Assembly (NCBI GenBank): GCA_021234155.1
Contig: JAJEKV010000017.1
Location: 10,607,525 to 10,671,524, forward strand
Length of the DNA stretch: 64,000 bases
Source: Isoetes taiwanensis
Taxonomy: Eukaryota; Streptophyta; Lycopodiopsida; Isoetales; Isoetaceae
Direction of reading: 5' to 3'
The first letter of the stretch is position 1. Each line of letters starts with the position of its first letter. This document shows positions 1 through 10,761 of the stretch, piece by piece. The notes under the pieces are model-generated. The model was not told the origin of the DNA. It was given only the letters and a program-made list of their open reading frames with translations, and did not search any database. The position numbers were made by a program, and so were the translations under genes.

Positions 1-860
1 AAACTAAAACTTACTAAAAAACGAGTTGCGTCTAATGATGGTTGGGATCGTCCGAAACAAACATCCAACGGTCCGAGCCTACCGATGGACGCCCTACACG
101 AATATCAGCAAAAATAAATTTTTTTTGGGAGGGGGTAGGTTCTCTTATGGTGTTACTTCAAGTACACACTTGAGGCTTCTTTGGATTGTTTGTTGCCTTA
201 ATTGAGAGTAGAAAAAAATAGAATAGACAACAGACAGTTATGTACAATGTCATTAGCAAAGAAGGATGTCTGATCTGAATCTCTCTTTCTTCCTGCAAAA
301 ATAGAAGAGCATTTTGCCATTAAGAAGCTTCTTATGTTTTAGACACAGGTTTGGCCATTAATCCTTATTTGCTCATATAAGGAAGGATCGAAAACCAAGT
401 TTAGGAATGCATGGGCTATATATAAATTGGTACAAAGAGTACGATGGTCTTCCTTTATAATTACCTTGCACAATGTGGTTCCAAAAATGACAATCTCAAA
501 TTTTAGAGGTCAAAAAATGACAAGATGCAAGTTATGCCGTTGAAGCTAGATAATCAATTATCGTGGCCCTATTTGTTACTCGAATCATGACGTCAGATTA
601 CCATTATATGCTAATTGAAATGCAAAGCTTGGCATACCTACTTTTAAATGATTCTTTTTGTTTTTAGATTATATGTCAATTTTGGATGCTCTTTTTCTAA
701 TATTGTTTAGCGCACATGTTAAATTTAATCCTCCTTTGTAGTGGAAATGAAGGATTGCAACAAGAGGTTGCAAGAATCAATTTACTCGACAAATAGCTCT
801 ACGTAGTTTCAAGTTATAAAATCTGTTTCTACTCTTCAAACACGTGTTTGTCAAATTCAA
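1..860. other. intergenic, no gene seen
   Basis: AT-rich sequence without a coding stretch, RNA gene or repeat that I can support. It ends where the poly(T) end of the neighbouring LINE begins. Confidence 0.5.
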
Positions 861-870
861 TTTATGTTTT

Positions 871-2252
871 TTTTTTTTAAGAACTGTGTCATCAATATAT
901 TAAAAGAATGGTAATGTTACAAAGCAAGTGAGGAGGAAGGAGAACTGCCCCAAAGAGATAGCGATACCTCGACACTCCACAACAAACTCACAGAAAAACT
1001 GCAACTCTACTGCTGTACAAACCGACCATCACCATCTACAACACCCAAGAAGTCCCGCCAAATGGCAAACTTCCGCTCTACTAATCCCGGGAACACCATA
1101 AAGCTTTGAAATAGCTTGTACCTGAGTCGACGAATCAGAGAGGCTGCAGGCTGCTGAATCCCCTGAAAGATCCACAACCGCCGCCGCTTCCAAATCAGCC
1201 ACACCAACCAAGCCACGCCAGGATGCAAGGCTTGTTGCCGCAAGAGGCGGCCAAGCACCAGATACACATGAAGCGACAGAATGGCGGCTAGTCAATCTCA
1301 CACGAAGCAGAGCCCTAACCCAATCCCGGCAGCAGCGCAAGTGAGGGCATAAAACCGGACAATGCTCCAAGGTCTCACGATGAAGGCCACAACAAGGCGC
1401 GAGGGGCTCATACCCTACCTAAACCCGACTCATAAGGGCATTCACCACGATCTGGCGGTGCACCACACGCCACAAAAAGCACCCTAACCTTCCGGTGGGG
1501 AAGTGAGCTCCATGTCCACGTCCAAACCGGCGCCATCGAGAACCCGAAGGCTGCGAGACCACTTGCACGAAGAGGCGGTGTGTCATGAATAGCCAAACAC
1601 CCGGTAACAAGACCGCACAAAACAAGAAGACACAACATCCGGACGAACCTTCCAAACCCTGCACCACCACATCATCCCGAGGGACTATAGGTATGTGTAG
1701 CGGAATACTCCCCACTTGTTCCCCGGATAGCTTGGTCACTTTGCCCCTCCAGCGAACGAGCTCGAAAGAGCTCCCACGAAACTAGCCGACCACCCCAATA
1801 CCAATCCTCCAAGGTGAGCACGGCTCGGCTTCGCCTCCAACGGGCTCAAGGTCCGAGCATGCACGGTGGCGACCAAGGGCAAGTCTTGCTTGGGAGGTAG
1901 AGGAACCCACAAGAAAGGAGAAGAGTGGTGATAAACTGAGGCATAATCTAGCTGGAAGAGCACACGCACATGATCCCAAGCCCGCAACACCCCCGTGAGA
2001 AAAGGGGATGCATGTGGGAAAGGCCGGAGACCATACAACAGTGCCCAGGGCAACTCCACATGCACAGACGACTTTCCAAACACCACACAATGGCGAAGAG
2101 ACTGCAACAACAGCACCGCACCAGGAGAAGATGCTACATCCTGCAGAATGCTCCAAACAAACTTGGAGACCAACACCTTACTATGCAGTGCCAAATCCAG
2201 AATGGCCAAGCCCCCATCCTCCCGGGGCCGGAGACACTTCCACCAAGCCCCT
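871..2252 (-). mobile_element. 5'-truncated L1-type LINE, C-terminal part of ORF2
   Basis: The minus strand ends in a poly(A) run (poly(T) on plus at about 867-878). It encodes, with frame breaks, the last third of a plant L1 ORF2: a segment beginning AILDLALHSKVLVSKFVW, the region before zf-RVT, and the C-terminal WLVWLIWKRRRLWIF stretch. The same order is seen in the better-preserved LINE ending at 25213. The endonuclease and the RT core are missing, so this is a 5'-truncated insertion. An identical 10-bp sequence, TTTATGTTTT, flanks it at 861-870 and 2253-2262 and is taken as the target-site duplication. The left copy merges with the poly(T) run, so its exact edge is uncertain. The copy is dead: every frame carries stops. 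Confidence 0.85.
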
Positions 2253-2262
2253 TTTATGTTTT

Positions 2263-3192
2263 AACAAGCCCCTTTTGGAATTTTTAGGATAGAACTTAAA
2301 AAGCATGCCAATCTACAGAAGGTTTCCTTGGCGCGCACTTTACTTTAGGTAAAGGGAAGGAACAATTTTTAAATCTAGGAATATACCAACAAATAATTAC
2401 CTTCAAAGTTTCAGTTATAGAATTAAGAAAAACTAAGCTCTTGCAATCCAAATAAGTCCCTAAGAAAAATCGAGATCTTAAATTCATGGAATTGTTGCTC
2501 TATAATTTCGCGATGGCTTGTACTACGATACTTATGGCCACCACCAACCCACCCAAGTTTTTTCCCCAAGCTTGCCCTTCTGCTAGTTTAGGTAAGTGCT
2601 CATGTTTTCTTCTAAGATTTCAATAATTTGAAATTCATCTTTCTCCCACCAAAGACTGCTTTGGTGCTTTCCTGCTGATAAAAAATGGGAATATGGCATG
2701 GATTAAGAAGTGACATAGTAAGAAGAGCATCTATGCATGCCTTTATTAGTAAGAATAGTTTGTCTTTATTAGTAAGAATAGTTTGCCTATGCTTCAGTCC
2801 CAGATAGGTAGGTAGGTAGGTACGTAGGTAGCTAGTTGTTTAGATAGATAGATAATGCATAAATGGATTGCATCTCAAAGAGCTAGGTGTATAGTGACAA
2901 TTCAATCTTAGGACCAACAAGTTGAGGTTACATTACAAATGGAGGATACTAGATGGTTGGTTGTATTTCTGGACCAAAATAATTATACTTTTCCTCTTGC
3001 ATTGCTAAAACACTCAAATTATTATACAAACTAAATTCCTAAGCCAAGAGACCAAACATGCTTTTGACTAGTTCCCATACCATTCTAATAGCCAAGGTCA
3101 ACTTTTTCAATTCTTATTTCAGGGCTCGTAATTTTCCCTTGTTATTTTTCCTCAAATCTCAAAGCTCACATGCAGATGTCTAGTTGTTACAT
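2263..3192. other. intergenic with a short microsatellite
   Basis: No gene seen. A (GGTA/GATA)-type simple repeat lies at about 2804-2853. The rest is unremarkable AT-rich DNA. Confidence 0.5.
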
Positions 3193-3251
3193 TCTAGGGG
3201 TTTTCTTATTCTTCTATTGCCCTATAGGTCTCAGTGGACGATAAAAATCAT

Positions 3252-3283
<32 letters not shown>

Positions 3284-3287
3284 TCCT
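3193..3287 (+). repeat. LINE/SINE 3' tail with (TTCT)n end
   Basis: The block CCTATAGGTCTCAGTGGACG followed by ATAAAAATCA and about nine TTCT units matches the 3' ends at 29525-29704, 31013-31185, 33455-33608 and 57655-57838. Each of those has the same GGTCTCCGTGGACG-like core but a different simple repeat. The upstream part is degenerate. I read it as the remnant 3' end of a non-L1 LINE or of a SINE using the same tail. Confidence 0.6.
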
Positions 3288-3962
3288 ATTGCAAAAATAA
3301 ATATGGATCACAAAGGATTGGTATCAAAGCGTTCGTTATAGCCTAGTTGTGGCTTCCTTAATTTCGAGATTCACAATGCTTCCTTTCTGCTTTCTCCTTT
3401 AGACTTTCAAGTTTTCTGCTTTTTGCGTCTGACCTCGTTGTTTCTACTCGGTACCAGGCATGGCTGCCACATTACATGGGCTGCAGTTCGCTAGATTCTT
3501 GCAAACAGCATTAGGCCTTTTTTAGTGCATCGCGGGCAAGGCTTGTGTGTTGTGGAGTGCAAAATCCAGTTTCAGTCTTCAAGATATGGCTTCGATGCCG
3601 TTGATTTTGAATTACAGCCTGACTAAATGAAAGTTTTGCCTCCCTTTTTAGCATGGGATCTTGGTTCTACCATTGATCAGAGCAAAAAATTGACCTAGAA
3701 GTTCAATGATTTCATGGTAGCTATGAAACATAGTATTTGTTGCTCCTGATAGGATCCAAGTTAGAGAGTGCAAGGTAATCCCTTGTGCTTCTTTTGGTTT
3801 TTCTCGTTTGCATTATTTTGTGCTCAGTTCTATCGTTGCCTCTATTTGGGGATGCAAAACCATGATAAATCTTTCATTTTCTGCAGCCTTTGTTAAAACT
3901 CAGGGTTCTTTTCCGTTTTTTGAACAACCATTTGGAAAGCTCAATGAAGTGGAAATTGTTTA
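3288..3962. other. intergenic, no gene seen
   Basis: No convincing coding exon or repeat. It is the flank into which the LINE at 3973 inserted; the sequence resumes at 29391. Confidence 0.4.
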
Positions 3963-3972
3963 TTGTGCATTG

Positions 3973-4062
3973 GTTTTTTTTTTTTTTTTTGAAGAATATA
4001 GGAATATATTAAACCACCAGAATACGATCAAGTACAATGATAAGTGTGGTGCTAAGAAATTA
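3973..4062 (-). mobile_element. 3' end of L1 LINE, separated from its body by a chromovirus
   Basis: A poly(T) run at 3974-3990 followed by an AATATATTAAACC stretch resembles the 3' UTR of the LINE at 871 (TTTAATATATT before the poly(A) on minus). The chromovirus LTR begins abruptly at 4063, and LINE coding sequence resumes at 26910. The five bases on each side of the chromovirus (AATTA at 4058-4062, AATGA at 26910-26914) match at four of five positions, as expected for a decayed 5-bp target duplication. The LINE's own target duplication, TTGTGCATTG, is exact at 3963-3972 and 29381-29390. Confidence 0.85.
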
Positions 4063-5582
4063 TGTGACGTCCCCTACTCATATACGGTGCACCCACCGTA
4101 TACAAACATGAGTTCATCCCCTATACCAGCTCCATGCTGATACAAGGCCCTCCACATATCACTGCAACCTTGACGAGTTCCAGTAGGAAGAATGAAGGGG
4201 TCATTTTACCCTGTCTCCCTCAGGGCCTACCTAGCTGCGGAAGCGTAACATACATGTCAGTATACATACATCAACATCACCTGACCATCACGAAGGATGG
4301 TTCACCACATATCTGCATAGACAGAGATCAGCACATCACATATGGAGATCCTATTCAAGGCCCCGACTCAAAGGGGAGGACTGACGGCTTGGGCCTCCAG
4401 AAGTCATTGCAGACAGAATTCATGGCAAATGGATTTGGCTGGCATAAGAACATGGCTTAGAGTAGTCCACTCCATCCGCCCCTCCTGTGCACACTTTGCA
4501 GAGTCGGTTGAAAAGTCTTGGGACCTGACTGTAGCCCGCCGAATGCATAGCCAAAGGGGCTGCTCCTGGGTTGCATCTCCCCAGTTCCGATGGGGCAGGT
4601 AGGGATTTCTCTCACCAGAGGCTAGCATGCTGACTCAAGGTGACTAGAGGGCCACTGCCCGTACTCAACTGAACTCCATGGAAGGTGTACACCATCCAAG
4701 AGTGTCGAACCCATGTAAAGCCCGCACGCAGTGGCAGAGCATTAGGTCTAGTGCACTTTAGTTCCCGATAGGCTTTACTACCAGAGGGACGTGATCATGA
4801 GTCAGGACATGTACCTCCTTGTAAGCCAGTCTGGTCCCGCCACCCACAACCAGGTGTGGCTCTTGTACACAGGCCAAATTTAATAGTGCATTAAAGAGGA
4901 CTAGCTAGTAGCATCAACTATTAGGCTTTTTGGGCCTCTACCCCCCTTCCCAATACAATGATTCCACAGAGATCATCATCATATACATATCATAGAAGAA
5001 CTAAAGAATAAGATTTAATCTAAATCACAGAAGTTAGGTTCTTTAGTTATGGCTCGATATCTAGAGGTCTAGGTGGCTGCTATGGGCAATTCAATAGGCT
5101 AAACCTACTTATTCTAAGCCTGGGGGGCGGATTAGACTATTGAATTGGCAAAATACATGATCCTTGGCTTGCTCCTCCTGCTCTGAATGCGTCCATGATG
5201 CAGAACTGCTTGAAGATGAAGCCCGAAAGGAAAGCTGATGGGCTAGGCTGCTCACACAGACTTCGGGAGTCGAGATTGGCTCTTGGAGCAAGCGAAATGG
5301 AGCTCTAGAAGGCTGTGGACGGAAATGGAAAGTTAGGGTTTGAATACCTTACATAGGCTATAAGTTAGGGTTAGGGTAACCAACGACCCTTGAGATGCCC
5401 GCTTATTATTTAAGTGGGTTAAAGTGCACACATGAATAAATGTGCACACACTTGCAAGTTGCCCCCTAGGGCGCTACTTGCTTAGCTACACGTCGGCGTA
5501 CACGTCAATCGGGATGGCGTGTACGCGTGAGGATGCAGTACAGTATACGTTCTGGGACCGTATACTGTGATGGAACGTCACA
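4063..5582 (-). repeat. 3' LTR of chromovirus
   Basis: It is 1520 bp, with 8-bp terminal inverted repeats TGTGACGT and ACGTCACA, and almost the same as 25388-26909. Palindromes lie near both ends: ATACGGTG/CACCGTAT at about 4081-4100; GCGTACACG/CGTGTACGC near 5505-5530; and ACAGTATACG (5540-5549) with CGTATACTGT (5559-5568). In element orientation the last two fall at the start of U3 and could be protein-binding sites or a cruciform; that is inference. Confidence 0.92.
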
Positions 5583-5596
5583 TTCTCCCCACCTTG
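5583..5596 (-). other. polypurine tract of chromovirus
   Basis: On minus the sequence reads CAAGGTGGGGAGAA directly against the 3' LTR, the usual place and composition for a plus-strand primer. A second near-copy, CCAAGGTGGGGAGAC, lies about 42 bp upstream in element orientation (plus 5626-5640). Confidence 0.85.
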
Positions 5597-6350
5597 AAAT
5601 GATGTCGTCCGCAGCATCGTGGGTCTCCCCACCTTGGGATCTTCTTGTCCTGCAACCAACTTGATGCATACAATTTATTAATATTATACTTACACAATTA
5701 TCAGAATTACCCTAAAGTAATATTTTTAAAACATTACTACGACATTACATTATCCCAATGACTTATCAATTTATAACTTCATTAAAGCAAGGTGCTTACT
5801 AGCCTCACTTAATACAACATTTAAGTTTATCAAAATTTAGCAATTTCGTATAAAAATTATCTTTCCAGGTATCCTTCATTCCTTGCAACACATCCCAATG
5901 TCTTGTGTTGCAAGTCTTCGTAGCTCGACCTCCTTGCCCTCCAGAGCGCTCTATTGGCCTGCAGGTCGATAACACGTTAGTACAATTTTTAATTATTAAT
6001 AAAATTATGGTTATAAGGGGACCACCCATCTAATTAACTAAATGAATGCATGACTAATCTCCCGGCGTAGGAAGAGGATGCTTCTTCCATCGTGGCCGTG
6101 GTGACAGCGCCCTATAATGCCTATATCTCGCATGTCCTTTTCCTATGGACATGCTTACCTTACGGTGCAACATTGCTCATGTTCACCGTTTGCCTAACTA
6201 ATTCAAGCAGAACCACGGTCATGTCTACAATGACATTACACCACGTCCTAGAGATCACCGTGGTGGTCCCATAATCGGTTATTACGCATGCAACCCATAC
6301 TTAGCATAGGCTGCATGCGTAGATTAATCTTAACTACACATGAAATTAAT
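5597..6350 (-). other. chromovirus 3' untranslated region
   Basis: This lies between the pol stop and the polypurine tract. It is AT-rich without a supportable ORF. The second PPT-like copy is at 5626-5640. Confidence 0.5.
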
Positions 6351-9300
6351 CTACACTTCAATCGACATGCCTGAGCCGATTACTTCGGAGATGACCTTGC
6401 CGTCCAATTGCTCCATGAACTGCGGGTATTGCCTTATCAGGTCTTGCTTAAGTACCCACGTCGCGTCTTCCACCAGCAAGTGTTTCCACTTGACCAAATA
6501 TTGGAGAAACTCTGATCTCCTTGTCTTCTTGATCGCCTTATCAAGGATCAAGTCTGGGACTATCTCTAGCTGCTCTTCTATCATTTCCAACAATTTGGCG
6601 TGTCCAAGACTTCTTCTAGGTTTGGAGTATGCCTTCGGCAAACTCACGTGGAAGACTTTATGAATTTTCAGGTGTGCTAGCAGCTCTAACTTGTAGGATT
6701 GGTTACCTACTCTCTTGGCTATTTTGAAGGGGCCAGCCCACCTTGGAGCAAGCTTCTTACAATTTCCGATGCGGAGCTTTGCCTGCTTCACTTTGATCTT
6801 GAGCCAGACGTTGTCGCCAACCTGGAACTCTCTGACCGTCCGGTGCTTGTCAGCGACGCTCTTTTGTCGACTCCTTGCTGCAAGAAGATATCCTCGGACC
6901 TCTTCTACCAGTTGCTGCATGTCGGCCAACATTTGCTGCGAAACCTCTACCTTTGACACAGGATTGTGCCAAGTGTCTGGAGTTAGACATTGGTAGCCGT
7001 AGAACGGCGACATCTGGGATGATTCCTGCTTGGTGCTATTATAAGCGAACTCAACCAAGTGAATGTAATCTTCCCACTTACTCTGCTTGTTCCAGACATA
7101 GTTTCTTAGCATATCTTCCAAGATTCGGTTGGTCCGTTCTGTTTGCCCATCCGTCTAAGGATGATAGGCCGTGCTCATGGACAGCTTCGTCTGGATCATC
7201 GCAAAAAGGTCCTGCCAAAAGGCACTCATGAACTTCGGGTCTCTGTCAGAGATGATCTCTCTCGGCATGCCATGGAGCCTGAAGATTTCCTTTGTAAAGA
7301 GAGCCGATGTATCCAAGGCTGTGTCGGTGGTCCTGCAAGGCACAAAGTGTGCCATCTTCGACAGCTTGTCGACCACAACCATCAGAGTATCCTTTCCTCT
7401 TGCTGTCCTCGGAAGCCTTGTTATAAAGTCCATACTGATGACTTCCCACTTAGCGTTCGGCACCGCTAATGGTTCCAATGCTCCTGGAATTCGAAGCTGC
7501 TCTGCCTTCGTCTGCTGACATAGCTGACACTCTTTGATGTAGCGAGCTATCTGCTTCTTCATCCCTGGCCAATAATAACTGCGGCGCACTTTGAAATATG
7601 TCTTCATAAATCCTGCATGGCCAGCTATTGGACTGTTGTGGGTGTCGTGGAGAATCAACTTCCTCACTCCTGACGATTCAGGCATACACAACTTGTTCTT
7701 ATGGTACAAAAGGTTACCTTCCTTCTTAAAATTCTTGAAGGTCTCCCTCTCCTTATCTGTTCTTGCCTCTTTGCACATGCTCGCCCACACTTTCTTGAAG
7801 TCTGCATCTGTTGGCAAGGTTTCTTCGATCTTCTTTCCGAAGTCGCTGGTGAGCATCGAGATTGCGTTGCAGTGAACTCTTGTTGTCAGAGGATGCCTTG
7901 AAAGCGCATCTGCTACCACAATTGAGCTTCCCCGGCTTATAAACTATAACAAAATCGTATTCTTCGAGGAACTCCATCCACCTTCGCTGCCTCAGGTTGA
8001 GATGTGGTTGCGTGAACACGTATTGGAGGCTCTGATGATCCGTATCCAGCTAGAACTTCCTTCCCAACAGGTAGTGCCTCCAAATTCTTAGTGCTCTGAC
8101 AACTGCAAGCAACTCTTGATCATGAGTCGGGTAGCGCGTTTCGGCGTCGTTCATCTTCCGAGAGTCATAAGCCACTACCTGCTCTTCCTGCATTAGCACT
8201 GCACCTGTGGCAATTTTACTTGCGTCTGTCGCCACAAGTTTGTCCTTCTCGGGGTCGGGCAGGGTCAGGACGGGGACGGTTGTCAAAGCTTCCTTCAACA
8301 TCTCGAATCCTGCCTGGGCTTTCTTTTGCCAGTGATCTGCCCAATCCTTTACTTCTTCCGCCCTCGTCAAATCTGTTAGTGGGGCCGCTATTTTTGCAAA
8401 GTTCTTCACGAACTTCCTATAATACCCTGCTAGGCCGAGAAAGCTTCTGACCTCGTGGATGTTCTTCGGCGCCGGCCAATGTATGACTGCTTTGATCTTG
8501 GCAGGATCCGTCGCGAAATCCCCTCCGCCGAGATCACGTGCCCCAGATATTCTACCCTCTGCGTTGCGAAGTGGCACTTCGACAACTTAGCGTACAACTG
8601 GTGCCTTTTTAGTTTCTCGAGCACTTGCCTGAGGTGTTGTACGTGTTCTTTCAAGGATTTGCTGTACACTAAAATATCATCAAAGAATACTATAACAAAA
8701 GTATCCAAAAACTCCCTGAAGATGTCGTTCATAAGTCTCATGAACGTTGCTGGGGCGTTTGACAAGCCAAACGGCATTACGGTGAACTCGTAATGCCCAT
8801 ACCTGGTCCTGAATGCTGTTTTGTGGACGTCTTCTTCCTTAATCCTGATTTGATGGTACCCTGACCTCAGGTCTATCTTGGAAAAAACCTTCGCGCCTTG
8901 GAGCTGATCCATCAGGTCGTCCGATCTCGGGAGTGCATACTTATTCTTGATGGTGTGCTTGTTTAGCTGCCTGTAATCTATGCACATCCTCAAGCTGCCA
9001 TCCTTCTTCTTCACAAAAAGGATGGGTGCCCCAAATGTGAGACGCTAGGTCTAATGAACCCTAGGTCAAGCAACTCCTGCAATTGCTTCTTCAACTCAGC
9101 TAGCTCTTGCGTCGTCATCCTATACGACGCTTTGCTCGTCGGCTTCGTACCTGGTTCGAGTGCTATCTCACACTCGACTCCCCTGTAAGGAGGAAGCTGC
9201 TTGATCTCATCTGGGAAGAGATCATGGAGCTCCTTTACCAACTTAGCTACCTGCTTATGTTCCTGGCTTTCTTCTGACTCGGGCTCTTCGATCTGAAGCT

Positions 9301-9736
9301 TGAAGATATAGGCTACCTGCTCGCTTTTTATGCACTTGAGCAGCCGCTTACTAGACATACATTGCATGATAGGAGCAACTTCCTTACCTGCAATTTCTAT
9401 GATCTTGCCGTTGGGCGCCGTCAAGGTCACTTTACAATTTCCACAGTTGATGATGGCCTTTGCTGGAGCGAGGTACTCCATGCCGATGATCAAATCGTAC
9501 TTCCCGATGTTCATCACTTCTGCTCCCATTTGGATGTTGATCCCTGGCAAATCGATGTCGAAATTAATCCTCTTACCTGCCACGTGTCTCACTGCCCCGC
9601 TGGCTAACACCACGGGTCTCGGCTTTGACTTCAACGGCTTGAGCTTCAACATCTCGACCATTCTTGGGGACGCAAAGTTGTGGGTGCTCCCCGTATCTAT
9701 CAGGACTATAAAAGACTTGGCCTTGGCCGAGTACAA
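6351..9736 (-). pseudogene. chromovirus pol: protease, RT, RNase H, integrase, chromodomain (broken)
   Basis: In order on minus: retropepsin (FIVLIDTGSTHNFAS, catalytic D-T-G) near 9735-9660; RT with [12 protein letters not shown], the YHQIRIK region, [12 protein letters not shown] and the catalytic FFDDILVYS near 9020-8430; RNase H with [13 protein letters not shown] near 8240; integrase with an H-H-C-C zinc region (CQLC near 7515), MDFITRLP, SDRDPKF and QTERTNR as the D-D-E triad; and a C-terminal chromodomain around 6560-6400 (QYLVKWK, EDATW). Frame changes lie near 9037, 8560 and 7925, with in-frame TAG stops at 8050-8052 and 7154-7156, so no full polyprotein can be made. The domain order and chromodomain place it in the Ty3 chromovirus branch. 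The chromodomain keeps the central Trp but lacks the flanking aromatic residues of the HP1 cage, so methyl-lysine binding is not assured. Confidence 0.93.
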
Positions 9737-9752
9737 CAGAAAACCTGTTTTG

Positions 9753-10031
9753 CGTCAGAAAAATCGTCAGAAACCCTTTACAGAATAGGCAATTGCCCAG
9801 ACTCATATGGCTGACGCATATTCTGACGTATATTCTCTGACGAAAAATCGTCAGATTTTGCGTCAGAATTTTCGTCAGATCGTCAGATTTTTCGTCAGAA
9901 TTTGCGTCAGAATATTCGTCAGATTTAGCGTCAGAATTTTCGTCGTCGTATTTTTCATCAGAAATATTCGTCATAGCATGCGTCAGAATTACGTCAGGTT
10001 TTTCGTCAGAATTTTGTCACAATATTCGTCA
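9753..10031 (+). repeat. left CGTCAG subterminal array
   Basis: About 14 CGTCAG motifs in forward orientation and three reversed, mostly 10-13 bp apart and joined by short A/T spacers. Repetitive subterminal motifs bound by transposase are characteristic of CACTA/En-Spm elements. Confidence 0.85.
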
Positions 10032-10039
10032 GATGCTTC

Positions 10040-10761
10040 ATAAGTGCTTTAGCACATTTTCATCAGCATTCTCATTTTTTTCATAATTTTGGCATATTTG
10101 CATTTTATCTGGATGATTTCTTTATAATGATATTTAGCTTTATTTCTTTATAATGATATTTAGCTTTAACAGGGTATTCATTCATAAAGAGATAAAGAGT
10201 GTATATCAAAGAAAAATTTCTGTATTCAAATATAATCATAGTTACATGTCAAGAATTGACAATCTGTACAATGCCAACAAAGATCATGGGCAATGGACTC
10301 CAGCAAACTGCGTCAGCATGAAAGAAAAGGAAATCCAAAGTCTTCAAAAAGAACGCTTCAACTACAGTCTTCAAGTAACAGCTTTTTTAGTCCTCTCCAT
10401 TAGTGTCCTATTAGATCATAATAAAACTGATCTAAATAAATTTGATCATAATAAAACTGATCTAAATAAAACTAATCGTAAAAGAAAATTTACCATTTTG
10501 CTGGTCTTATAAAACTGGCGGTAGAGAGTGCTCTTGCCTTGCAAACATGCTGAACTATTTGTTTCTGCTTATTAAACGAATAATGAACTCTCCCCAACTG
10601 AAGAAAACCAAAATCTACTTGGAAAATCTCCATGCATACTCTAGCATAGCATTGAAACTCGAGCTCACTGAAGAGCAATATATGACAGCATGCAAACTAT
10701 TCACATTTGAATGTCCTCCCTCGATGTGAGATTAAACAAGATTAGCCATTTGCCAGCTAGC
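10040..10761. other. CACTA-like interior, no gene recognised
   Basis: AT-rich sequence with a short local duplication (CTTTATTTCTTTATAATGAT near 10110-10165) and a repeated GATCATAATAAAACTGATCT near 10415-10460. The open stretch at 10153-10512 has low-complexity Asn/Lys composition and no motif that I know. Confidence 0.35.

Noticed and set aside
8220-9788. Several plus-strand open stretches across pol
   Set aside because: They are antisense to RT, RNase H and protease coding and carry no motif.
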